A stretch of DNA of 34,218 bases from NCBI GenBank assembly GCA_016926705.1, contig JAFGOC010000124.1:1-34218 (forward strand), given 5' to 3'. Positions 7,610 through 15,904 of the stretch are shown here, in pieces (the stretch's first letter is position 1; every line of letters begins with the position of its first letter). A program made the position numbers and the translations under genes. The stretch is from Dehalococcoidales bacterium. Its GTDB lineage: Bacteria; Chloroflexota; Dehalococcoidia; Dehalococcoidales; RBG-16-60-22. The notes under the pieces were generated by a model, which did no database searches, was not told the DNA's origin, and saw only the letters and a list, made by a program, of their open reading frames with translations.

Positions 7610-9613
7610 ATGCGTACATTGACATCGACATTATTAGCGGCGCAACAGCAGGCAAACGCCGTCCCGTACGTAAAAGTGGAAGTCACCAACAAGACCGCAG
7701 GGGTGGATAGATATAACTGGACGCGCCTGTACGAAGGCTCCGAGATAGATTACTTTCATGCCATGACCATGCCCGGTGATGGTTCGATGGTCAGGGCAAG
7801 GACAACCCCGGCCAGCGAGTCCAGGAAATTATACCGCCAGAGGGTGGTTAATCCGGGACCGGGCAGTGATTTCGGGCAGTGGACGTATACCAACCAGTAC
7901 AACGTGGCGGTAACCACGGTAGCCTCCCTGAATTCGGAAGTGGCGATATTCCTGATAAGGACCAACCGAGAAATTGGACGGCTTATAAGCTATGACTATG
8001 GGGCTAACTGGAGCAGCGCTGAAATCATCGAATATTCACAGACTACCTCGATTTACGATATAGCCGCTGCTTATAAACCCAATAGCGATATCGCGGTATT
8101 TATCGCCGACGGGACGGATTTATATGTTTTAAAGTGCATCGGCGGCCAGTGGCAGGCAAAAGTCGCCTGGAATAAGACCACCGGTAACCTTTCCGGGGTA
8201 GCTTGCGTTTATGACGGCGACTGGAACCTGCTGGTTTCCGGTAAAGATACGGCAGGCAACTATAAACTCTGGAGCCTGGTTTACGGCGATGGCGGGAGCG
8301 TCGGTGTGGGAACGTGGACGGACTTAATAGAACTGGCCGCAGCACTGGCCGGCGGCGATTATGAATACAAGCAGCCGTTCCTGGACAAGACGGATGTGTA
8401 CCGCTGTTTTTTCATCGAGAAGTACAGCGGTATCGAGGCGTACAACCGGCCCTTCCGGTCGCATACACTGCCCTGTGCCGCTTACAGCGAAGGTCTCTGG
8501 AGAGAACCGGTACCTTTTGATTATTCCTGTGAATACGGACTGGCGATGGCCCATTACGGAGATTACGGCTGGCTGGCCAGCGCTAACGGCCTATGGAGGG
8601 CTTTATTCAACTCACAGGGTCTAGACCTGACATCGGATGTTATAAGCTCGAGGCAGGAAATAGACGGATCAGCGGGAGTGCTGGAGGTGGAACTGGATAA
8701 CAACGACGGTAGGTACACCTCGCCAGGAGAGGGCGAGATAGAGTTACTTGATATCGACTATCAGTTGGAGTTTAGTCCCGGTTATCGCACGAGTTCTGGA
8801 GCCGAATATACCACAGGTCAGACCTATAATATAGAGTCGATAGAACATGTCAGCAGCGGAGGCAGGGCCAGTGTTATCCTGCGGGCGCGTGACGGGTGGC
8901 GGACTCTAGATGAGTGGTCAGCCAGACACCAGATGCGCTGGAACAAGTCGGCCAGCGAATACAGTGTTAAAGACATAATCGCCGTTATTATGGCGAGGGC
9001 GGGCCTTAAGCTGGAAGTAAAATCACAGTCGGACACGATTACAGATTATTACCCGGATTTTACGGTGAACCCAAACGGTAACGGGAAAAATGCAATACAG
9101 AAGCTGCTTTCTTTCGTTCCGGATGTAGTGTTTATCGAAGGGAATAAGGCCTACCTGGTCAATCCGCAGTCGGATAACAGCGCGGAGTACAGCTACGGCA
9201 TAGAACATGTAATCATGGAAGGCAGATACCGGCAGAGTGCCATGAAAACCAACCGGGTGCAGGTGGAGGGTTACGATATCGGCCAGGGCAAGATGATAGT
9301 AGTCGATAGCTTTGATTGGGACGACATCGAGCGGCTTTACGACCGTTTAAAGCACATTGAGGACAGGAACCTGAATACCGTAACGGCAGCATACCAGCGG
9401 GGCGAGTCGATATTAAGAAAATCGGCAATAGACACAATCGATGAAAGAATTACCGTGCCGGTGAATTGCGGACAGCAGCTTTATGACGCGATAGAGATAA
9501 ACGATAAATGTTGTGGTATGGCACATGTAAAAAGACGTGTTCTGGGCATAACGACGGTCTATCAGCCGCAGCGAGGCGAATATTTCCAGCGACTAGAAAC
9601 GGGCGGTGTTTAG
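7610..9613 (+). CDS. Large phage tail protein: N-terminal beta-propeller-like half with an Asp-box, C-terminal tail-hub-like half
   Basis: Contains S-Y-D-Y-G-A-N-W (Asp-box/BNR pattern SxDxGxxW). The C-terminal part (VLEVELDNNDGRYTSPG..., YSVKDIIAVIMARAGL) resembles gp27/gp44-like tail hub proteins. Confidence 0.6.
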   Translation: MRTLTSTLLAAQQQANAVPYVKVEVTNKTAGVDRYNWTRLYEGSEIDYFHAMTMPGDGSMVRARTTPASESRKLYRQRVVNPGPGSDFGQWTYTNQYNVAVTTVASLNSEVAIFLIRTNREIGRLISYDYGANWSSAEIIEYSQTTSIYDIAAAYKPNSDIAVFIADGTDLYVLKCIGGQWQAKVAWNKTTGNLSGVACVYDGDWNLLVSGKDTAGNYKLWSLVYGDGGSVGVGTWTDLIELAAALAGGDYEYKQPFLDKTDVYRCFFIEKYSGIEAYNRPFRSHTLPCAAYSEGLWREPVPFDYSCEYGLAMAHYGDYGWLASANGLWRALFNSQGLDLTSDVISSRQEIDGSAGVLEVELDNNDGRYTSPGEGEIELLDIDYQLEFSPGYRTSSGAEYTTGQTYNIESIEHVSSGGRASVILRARDGWRTLDEWSARHQMRWNKSASEYSVKDIIAVIMARAGLKLEVKSQSDTITDYYPDFTVNPNGNGKNAIQKLLSFVPDVVFIEGNKAYLVNPQSDNSAEYSYGIEHVIMEGRYRQSAMKTNRVQVEGYDIGQGKMIVVDSFDWDDIERLYDRLKHIEDRNLNTVTAAYQRGESILRKSAIDTIDERITVPVNCGQQLYDAIEINDKCCGMAHVKRRVLGITTVYQPQRGEYFQRLETGGV

Positions 9614-9619
9614 TCTAAG

Positions 9620-9832
9620 ATGATTATAAAGAAAGCGGAACTAAAGAATTTTAATGCAACCAATTACACGGCAACGCTACGCCTGTCCGATGGCTATAAA
9701 GTGTATCTGGAAGATGTGGCGGTAGCCAGGAATGTAGCATCAGGGGAAATGGTGGCAGGTCGTAACGTGACTGTGATATTTTTTGATGAGAACAACTCGA
9801 AGGAAGCGGTGGTAACGGCCGTTTATACCTAA
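9620..9832 (+). CDS. Small phage baseplate/OB-fold-like protein
   Basis: 70 aa MIIKKAELKNFNATNYTATLRLSDGYKVYLEDVAVARNVASGEMVAGRNVTVIFFDENNSKEAVVTAVYT; last gene of the operon. Confidence 0.45.
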   Translation: MIIKKAELKNFNATNYTATLRLSDGYKVYLEDVAVARNVASGEMVAGRNVTVIFFDENNSKEAVVTAVYT

Positions 9833-10755
9833 TGAGATTGCCCGACGATTTCTTCAGGGGTGGGGGGATGCTTACGGGCGCATCCGGGCACAGCTTTGAG
9901 CAAGGCACCGTGGAAGGGTTTTTCTACCGTTTTTTCTTTCTTTTCAACTCTGGGGGCTGGCCTGGCTTCCTGGATAATTATTGGCTCCTGAACGACACCA
10001 GACTTGGCTACATTCTCTATAATAGCGGCAAGAACCCGGTTTTGCTCGGCGGCGCCTTTCTTAAGTTCTTGAGAAGCATCGGAAAGACCTTGTATAGCGC
10101 TGGTATGGCTGGCCAGGTGCTTAGCGTATTCCGCGACGGCAAGAGAGAATTTTTCCAGTGCCTGTTCGGTGGAGTCCATTTTCTTTTCCGTGGCCTCTAT
10201 TTGGCGAGATAGTATACGGTTGGCCCGTTTTTCCTCGTTGATAACAGGGGCGAATACGCCGCGATGAAGCCAGTTGCCGCCGCGACGCAGTTCGACTCCG
10301 TAGAGGAATATAGCCAGCAAGATCAAGGCTATAATGGCGAATATCACGCCCTGCGTACTCTGGAAGAATAGTAGCGGCAAGCCGAGATAGGGTATTTGAT
10401 TGCCAACAGTACCGCGGATGCTATTTGGGCTTATAGTGAACGGATCTTCTCCGGTATTATCACCCTTGGTACGGAACCCGAGCGCCGGAGTCGTCATAAT
10501 TTCTATAACCCTGTGGGATACTGTCGGCGGGTAGTTATAATATTCACGTACCATCGATGGGACATCATAAACAATAATATCGCCAACCTTGATATCCTGG
10601 GGGTCGATGGGGTCAATCATTAGCAGACTGCCTGACGTAAGAGTAGGTTCCATGGATGAACCGTAAATAGGCATAAACGGCAGATTCCCTCTTACCGAGA
10701 GGACAGCGACAATAATGGCTGCCGCGGCGAATATTAATCCGATAGCACGTTTCAT
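9829..10755 (-). CDS. Signal peptidase I, ER/archaeal (SipW-like) type, with coiled-coil C-terminal extension
   Basis: GSSMEPTL catalytic Ser box, SHRVIEI (His in place of the bacterial general-base Lys), TKGDNTGEDPF; two TM segments, then about 140 aa of charged coiled coil. Confidence 0.85.
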   Translation of the reverse strand: MKRAIGLIFAAAAIIVAVLSVRGNLPFMPIYGSSMEPTLTSGSLLMIDPIDPQDIKVGDIIVYDVPSMVREYYNYPPTVSHRVIEIMTTPALGFRTKGDNTGEDPFTISPNSIRGTVGNQIPYLGLPLLFFQSTQGVIFAIIALILLAIFLYGVELRRGGNWLHRGVFAPVINEEKRANRILSRQIEATEKKMDSTEQALEKFSLAVAEYAKHLASHTSAIQGLSDASQELKKGAAEQNRVLAAIIENVAKSGVVQEPIIIQEARPAPRVEKKEKTVEKPFHGALLKAVPGCARKHPPTPEEIVGQSH

Positions 10756-10764
10756 AGTCTTATA

Positions 10765-11823
10765 TTACCTCTGCGTAACCTCGCAGTAAAATTCGGGTAT
10801 AATGGTCCATCCCGTCCCCCATTCATAGGGATCATCCGAGATCAGGCGGTAGCTGCCACCGGTTATTTGAACTGTGTAACTTTCGGCTGAACCACCTTTA
10901 ATATTAAAGATAATAACGCCAGTCTCGATGCTGAGAATCTGATAGTCTGGTGTATAACCTGCTTCAATTGAGTTGGCGATAAAAATTTTCATATTAATAT
11001 ATTGATACGCTTTAAGCAGGTTAGCGGTATTGGTGAGGTAGATTTTTACCAGCAAATCACCAGTGTAATCAGGGGCGGGGTAAATATCGAATAGGCAACC
11101 CGTAGGAACTTGACCCTGAACATTGGAATACTCATAGTTGACCTGAACATATACCTGGGTGATGATGGCGGGATTGTTCTTGGAGTCGCCCCTGGCGGTT
11201 ATACCGGCCTGCAGGTCATTGAGTTCATCACGAGTCCAGGCTTCACCGGTTGAAGGGTTTACAGGACACTCCCATGATTCAGTCACGAAATTAGTGGCAC
11301 TATAGGTGATTGTCGGGCCTTCATATACCTCGCCATTTGATTTAAGGGCTGCCATGATTTTGATGTTATAATCACCACCGGCGGCGAAACGGAAATAAAC
11401 CGTAACGCTGGTTATGGCTTCCTCGCCGCTGGAGCCAATGAAATTGCTAAGGTTATAGAGGTCTCTAACCCAGGTTTTTTCACCCTGGGTAGAAACATAG
11501 GTACCGAGGTCGTCGGGAGACTGTTCAGCTACTTTATCCCAGTGTTCGCCGGAGTCGGGGTACTGGAAGGGTAGTTCGGTATCATCGCCGGCAGCTACAG
11601 GTACGAGAATTTCGGAGCCGTACTCGCCCTCGGGCAGGATGCTATCCCAATCTGGCTGAATATCGGATACATCATAAGTGGCGAAGGGACCTTCAGCCAT
11701 ATAGCTTCCCAGTGTTGCCGAATTAAAAGTATAGGTATAAGCAAACGTGCCGGTGGTCAACACCAGGGCGAGTAGTACCATTACTCCGAATATTAGTTTC
11801 TTTTTCATTTTTTCTCTATTCAC
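10765..11823 (-). CDS. Secreted protein, likely SipW-type signal peptidase substrate (TasA/camelysin-like role)
   Basis: MKKKLIFGVMVLLALVLTTGTFAYTYTFNSATLGS signal; adjacent to the signal peptidase; C-terminus EFYCEVTQR shared with the neighbouring protein. Alternative ATG at 11808. Confidence 0.6.
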   Translation of the reverse strand: MNREKMKKKLIFGVMVLLALVLTTGTFAYTYTFNSATLGSYMAEGPFATYDVSDIQPDWDSILPEGEYGSEILVPVAAGDDTELPFQYPDSGEHWDKVAEQSPDDLGTYVSTQGEKTWVRDLYNLSNFIGSSGEEAITSVTVYFRFAAGGDYNIKIMAALKSNGEVYEGPTITYSATNFVTESWECPVNPSTGEAWTRDELNDLQAGITARGDSKNNPAIITQVYVQVNYEYSNVQGQVPTGCLFDIYPAPDYTGDLLVKIYLTNTANLLKAYQYINMKIFIANSIEAGYTPDYQILSIETGVIIFNIKGGSAESYTVQITGGSYRLISDDPYEWGTGWTIIPEFYCEVTQR

Positions 11824-11859
11824 CAGCGATTTAGAGCAGCGAGACTGGGAAGGGAGGGG

Positions 11860-11894
11860 GGTAGGGTAGCGGGCTGCCTCCCGGCTACCCTACC
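11860..11894 (-). promoter_or_regulatory. Strong intercistronic hairpin between the two secreted-protein genes
   Basis: GGTAGGGTAGCGGG (11860-11873) pairs with CCCGGCTACCCTACC (11880-11894) with one bulge; no T tract on the minus strand. Confidence 0.65.
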
Positions 11895-11909
11895 TCATTA
11901 TCTATACTG

Positions 11910-12683
11910 TTATCTCTGGGCGACTTCACAGAAGAGGAAGGGCTGATAGTCAGAAGCTGTGGCCCAGTTGGCTCCTTTATAAATGTGGGTGATATAGAAG
12001 CCGCTCTTTATTCTGACAGTCATCTCATCACCACCGCCGATACCGTTCGGGAACATAGAAACCGAACCATTATCCAGCGTAAGCAGGACATAGTCAGAGG
12101 CATCGATGGTTCCGTCTTCGTTAATGTCCATGAGGTCGCCGTTTGAGTCACACATGACGAGTCTCAGCGCCAGCATGCGGTAGCATTTCGCCAGGGTATC
12201 GCCGTTAGCGAGGGAGACGGTTACCGCCAGGTCGCCGGCATAGGTGGAGCTTAGAGTATCTACATTGAATATAGGAGTAGCGTTAGCTGCGGCAGCGATA
12301 GCGCCCTTATAGTACCCATAGGGAGTCCAGCTAAGAGTGGAGTTCGAGGTTACCGACGCAAAGTCATTTGTTGCTAGGCCGCCAACGCTAATGCTAGCAT
12401 TGATGAAACCGAAGGTGAATACACCGCCGGTAACTGCCAGTGCCAGGAGCAGGGCACCGATAAGGAAAGGAGTGCGGCTGCGGGAGACGGCGAAGGTGAG
12501 TTTATCGTCGTCATTAAGAACCGTATCCAGTTCGACGTTGCCCTTGATCTTTGAGCCGTTCAATCTAGCCGAGGCTTTATCCGGGATGCCGAACTCAGAT
12601 TTGAAATGCTCACGGGCTTCAGATACTGTCTGCCCGGCAAGGTCACTTATTTCATATTGGTCACCGTATCTAATTTCTACCAT
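11910..12683 (-). CDS. Ubiquitin-like (beta-grasp) domain fused to TM/signal segment and secreted domain with a dockerin/EF-hand-like loop
   Basis: N-term VEIRYGDQYEISDLAGQTVSEAREHFKSEFGIPDKASARLNGSKI...LNDDDKLTFAV fits the ThiS/MoaD/ubiquitin-like pattern. TM LIGALLLALAVTGGVFTFGFINASI. Loop DINEDGTIDASDYVLL. C-term FLFCEVAQR. Confidence 0.6.
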   Translation of the reverse strand: MVEIRYGDQYEISDLAGQTVSEAREHFKSEFGIPDKASARLNGSKIKGNVELDTVLNDDDKLTFAVSRSRTPFLIGALLLALAVTGGVFTFGFINASISVGGLATNDFASVTSNSTLSWTPYGYYKGAIAAAANATPIFNVDTLSSTYAGDLAVTVSLANGDTLAKCYRMLALRLVMCDSNGDLMDINEDGTIDASDYVLLTLDNGSVSMFPNGIGGGDEMTVRIKSGFYITHIYKGANWATASDYQPFLFCEVAQR

Positions 12684-12838
12684 TGTTTTTTCTTTTTCCT
12701 CCTAATTTGGTTTGTATTTTGTCTTTTATATCATCTTTCAAAGTGGATGTCCTCCTAGCTTGCCCGGCCAGCCCGGATGACCTTCCGTCTTGTTTTTTGT
12801 ATCATTTACATATGTCCCTCCTCTTTAAAAACATTAAT

Positions 12839-13648
12839 TTAAGTGAGTTCGCCGATAAACGACTTCAGTCGTTCCATTAAATTGTCTTTGAACTCATTGA
12901 ATTCTTTCCTAGTAATATAATCGGCGGAATTGCCATTACCTCGGCCCGTGCGAATGACGGAAGGGAGATTCCTCTGGGCGACGTCAATGATATTGCGTGC
13001 CTGTTCATTGGATACAAGTTTATTCAGTATCAGTCTAAGGTTATGACGGATAGTATCTTCATTCATATCAAGTTTATCGGTGAGTTGTTCCATCTGGCCG
13101 TTGGTTGCAATAGCATTGAGAACCTGTGTTTCTTTTGGGGTGAGATTGGCTAAGAGGTTATCAAACTGCTTGTTGATAGTGTCCAGGTCTTCAAACTCAT
13201 TGAGGACGAGTGAGGCTATCGAAGGGGTCAGTAGTTCTTCTATAATAGGGAAGCTGCCTTGGGAGACAACCCTGATAATATCAAGCAGGTATTCCGGGTC
13301 GGTATCTTTGGTGAGGCAGGCGCTGGCGCCGGATTTTATAGCATCGAACATTTTCTCCGGCTCCTTTTTGTCCATGATAAGTATCACGTTAACCGAGGGT
13401 ACGTTCCGGCGGATGTGGCGGGTAATTTCGGCGCCGTCTGTGTTAGCATCGTGCATGCTTAAAATGGCGATATTCGGAGGGTTTGCTTCGATAAGTGAAT
13501 ATGCTTCCTCGTTGCTGGTTGTCTCGCCGGTAACCTCAAAGTCATCTTCACCGGAAAGTATAAAGTGGATACCCTCCCTGAAGAGTACCTGTGGGTCAGA
13601 TAAAAATACTTTTATTTTTTCCATTTTCCAACTATTTTCCGGGGTCAT
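12839..13648 (-). CDS. NarL/LuxR-type response regulator with a degenerate (pseudo)receiver
   Basis: IKVFLSDPQVLFREGIHFIL..., LTPKETQVLNAIA...EDTIRHNLRLILNKL. The phosphoacceptor position reads ILSMHDANTDG (Ser for Asp). Alternative ATG at 13624. Confidence 0.75.
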   Translation of the reverse strand: MTPENSWKMEKIKVFLSDPQVLFREGIHFILSGEDDFEVTGETTSNEEAYSLIEANPPNIAILSMHDANTDGAEITRHIRRNVPSVNVILIMDKKEPEKMFDAIKSGASACLTKDTDPEYLLDIIRVVSQGSFPIIEELLTPSIASLVLNEFEDLDTINKQFDNLLANLTPKETQVLNAIATNGQMEQLTDKLDMNEDTIRHNLRLILNKLVSNEQARNIIDVAQRNLPSVIRTGRGNGNSADYITRKEFNEFKDNLMERLKSFIGELT

Positions 13649-13849
13649 AGTACTAAATGGCTACTTTCAATTTAACACAGAACCATAAAGATGGGTCTAA
13701 GAAAAATAAAGAATTCATAAAGATACCGTAAACTTTTAATAAAGAATAAAACACGAAAAGAGAATGATAAAATAAGAGATTTACGGTAGGTGAAAATGAT
13801 TAAAAAGGGGCCGTGGAATATGGATACATTTTGGTGGAGATGCCGGGTA

Positions 13850-14548
13850 TTAAGTGCTGGAAGGACGGATGAATTTATAACCGATGCCGTGCTCGGTGAC
13901 GATGATGGTGGGATTTTCCGCGTTGTCTTCCAGTTTTTGCCGCAGGTGCTGTATATGCACACGGAGGAGGTCCCTGGCGTCTACATAGGTATCTCCCCAA
14001 ACTTTGGCCAGCAGGCTTTCATGCGAGAGGATACGACCCTCGTTCCTGATGAGGTGATAAAGTAGCTTCCTCTCGGTGGAAGTGAGTTTAATAGGCTGCC
14101 CGTTCATCATAACTTCATTGCGGCCGAAGTCGACCGAAAGCTTGCCAGCGACGAAGGGTCGCTCTTCATCGGTAACATTCAAGCCTTGGGCGCGGCGCAG
14201 CACCGCCTGGACCCTGGCGATAAGCTCGATGTGACTGAACGGCTTGGTGATATAATCGTCGGCGCCCAGCTCCAGTCCTTTAGCTATGTCGGTGTCTTCG
14301 CCTCTTACCGTTAACATCAAAACGGGCACATCTGAAAAACGGCGGATCTCACGTAATACTTGGTAGCCATCCATGTCCGGCAGGCCGATATCCAGAATGA
14401 CGACGTCAGGGCTTTCCGTTTCTACCAGGTCGATACCCTTGCGGCCGTTAGCAGCGGATATTACCGTGGTGCCACTCCAGCGTAGCTGGAAACATAGAGA
14501 GACAACTTCAATAATCCCTGGGTCGTCTTCAATAACCAATACTTTCAT
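13850..14548 (-). CDS. OmpR-family response regulator
   Basis: MKVLVIEDDPGI..., DVVILDIGLPDMDG, MLTVRGE, YITKPF; C-terminal winged helix LTSTERKLLYHLIRNEGRILSHESLLAKVWG. Confidence 0.93.
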   Translation of the reverse strand: MKVLVIEDDPGIIEVVSLCFQLRWSGTTVISAANGRKGIDLVETESPDVVILDIGLPDMDGYQVLREIRRFSDVPVLMLTVRGEDTDIAKGLELGADDYITKPFSHIELIARVQAVLRRAQGLNVTDEERPFVAGKLSVDFGRNEVMMNGQPIKLTSTERKLLYHLIRNEGRILSHESLLAKVWGDTYVDARDLLRVHIQHLRQKLEDNAENPTIIVTEHGIGYKFIRPSST

Positions 14549-14556
14549 CGCGCTCC

Positions 14557-15276
14557 TTATTGCGGTGCTGCCTGTCTGGCTGGCCGCTGTGGCAGAGAGA
14601 AAGAGAAGATGCTGCCTTTGCCGAGCTCGCTATCAACCCAGATTCTGCCGCCATGCAGTTCTATGACCTGTTTGGATAATGCTAACCCGAGCCCCAAGCC
14701 GGGGTGCCGTTGCCTATCGGAGTTGAGACGGCTGTAAGGCTTGAACAGCATATTATGCTGGTCTTTGTCGATACCGATACCATTATCCTGAACCTGAATC
14801 ATAACACCGTCTTCATAATGCCGCGCCCTGACGGTAATTTTACCACCATCGGGAGTAAATTTGACCGCGTTATTCATCAGGTTAAGCAGTACCTGTTCCA
14901 GTCGAGGTCCATCACCGCGGATGATGGGCAAAGAGTTCGCTAAATCGGTTGTAAGTTGTTGTCCTTTATTATGTAGGAGGGGGCTTATTTGCATACATGT
15001 ACCGAGGACTAGAGATTTAATGTCCACCGGCTCAAGTTGTAGTTGCAGTTTGCCGCTACCTGTTTTGACGATATCTAGGAGCTCCGCCAGCCTGGTTTCC
15101 AGGGAATTGGAATTGCGGATTATTGTCTGGATAAGCTTACGATGAGAATCATCAGTGGTGTTCTGGAGCTCTTCTTCCAGCAGGCCAGCAGCAGCGATTA
15201 TAGATGTTAGAGGCGTTTTGAGTTCATGGCTAAGCGTATCAATAAATCTTAGCCACTCTTCTTCTTTGGTTTCCAT
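14557..15276 (-). CDS. Soluble sensor histidine kinase (HisKA + HATPase_c), no visible sensor domain
   Basis: [17 protein letters not shown]-box, [15 protein letters not shown]-box, DNGIGI and [19 protein letters not shown]-boxes; no TM segment. Confidence 0.92.
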   Translation of the reverse strand: METKEEEWLRFIDTLSHELKTPLTSIIAAAGLLEEELQNTTDDSHRKLIQTIIRNSNSLETRLAELLDIVKTGSGKLQLQLEPVDIKSLVLGTCMQISPLLHNKGQQLTTDLANSLPIIRGDGPRLEQVLLNLMNNAVKFTPDGGKITVRARHYEDGVMIQVQDNGIGIDKDQHNMLFKPYSRLNSDRQRHPGLGLGLALSKQVIELHGGRIWVDSELGKGSIFSFSLPQRPARQAAPQ

Positions 15277-15411
15277 AAATATCCACTAGTCTTAGCTCGA
15301 ATGCAGAACGAGTTTACTTAAATGTAGCACGTTTTCAGTGCCGTATCAAGTAATAACACCAAAGAAAAAGAGAGTTCCCCCCTTAGTAGAGAAGATGAAG
15401 CAGTAAAGGTA

Positions 15412-15798
15412 TTATTTAGGCATTCCCCTTGCGATGCTTTTCAGCAGGCTAAGGATGCCGATAACGGCACGCTGATTCTCCGGGGGCTCTTCAGCCAGTA
15501 ATCTGGCTACATAAGGATCCAGCCGCCGGCTATTGTAGCGTGATACACTGTCTTCTGCTACTATTGAATTTTGGGGCGAAAGAAAGCCGGCGAGGGTGAA
15601 TAATTCATCCTCGTTAAAACCTAAAGGTTTGGCTATTTTCCGTAAAATCCGCGCCGAAGGAAAACGCTCGCCTCTTTCGATGCGGCCCAGATGGGATGAA
15701 GACACGCCAGATTCCGCGGCGAGTTCCTGGAGAGTAAGCGGGGTATTTATCCTTTGTTGTTTTAAAATTTTACCTAGATCGCTAACGTTATTACTCAT
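15412..15798 (-). CDS. XRE-family transcriptional regulator
   Basis: LGKILKQQRINTPLTLQELAAESGVSSSHLGRIERGERFPSARILRKIAKPLG HTH_3. ATG 15798; the ORF track start at 15837 lies upstream of the promoter. Confidence 0.88.
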   Translation of the reverse strand: MSNNVSDLGKILKQQRINTPLTLQELAAESGVSSSHLGRIERGERFPSARILRKIAKPLGFNEDELFTLAGFLSPQNSIVAEDSVSRYNSRRLDPYVARLLAEEPPENQRAVIGILSLLKSIARGMPK

Positions 15799-15808
15799 GG
15801 TAGTTAAA

Positions 15809-15837
15809 ATTATAATTTGCCATATGGCAAAAGTCAA
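15809..15837 (-). promoter_or_regulatory. XRE promoter TTGACT-N17-TATAAT with a perfect 16-bp palindrome in the spacer
   Basis: Minus strand: -35 at 15837-15832, -10 at 15814-15809; TTTGCCATATGGCAAA at 15816-15831. Confidence 0.8.
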
Positions 15838-15904
15838 TGCGAGTCATCCCTGACTCAAGGCAAAGTCAGCCATTATTTGATTTAGTGGGAAAGATGTATA
15901 TTCC

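Noticed and set aside
9832-10212. Plus-strand 126-aa ORF after the phage operon
   Set aside because: Antisense to the well-supported signal peptidase gene.
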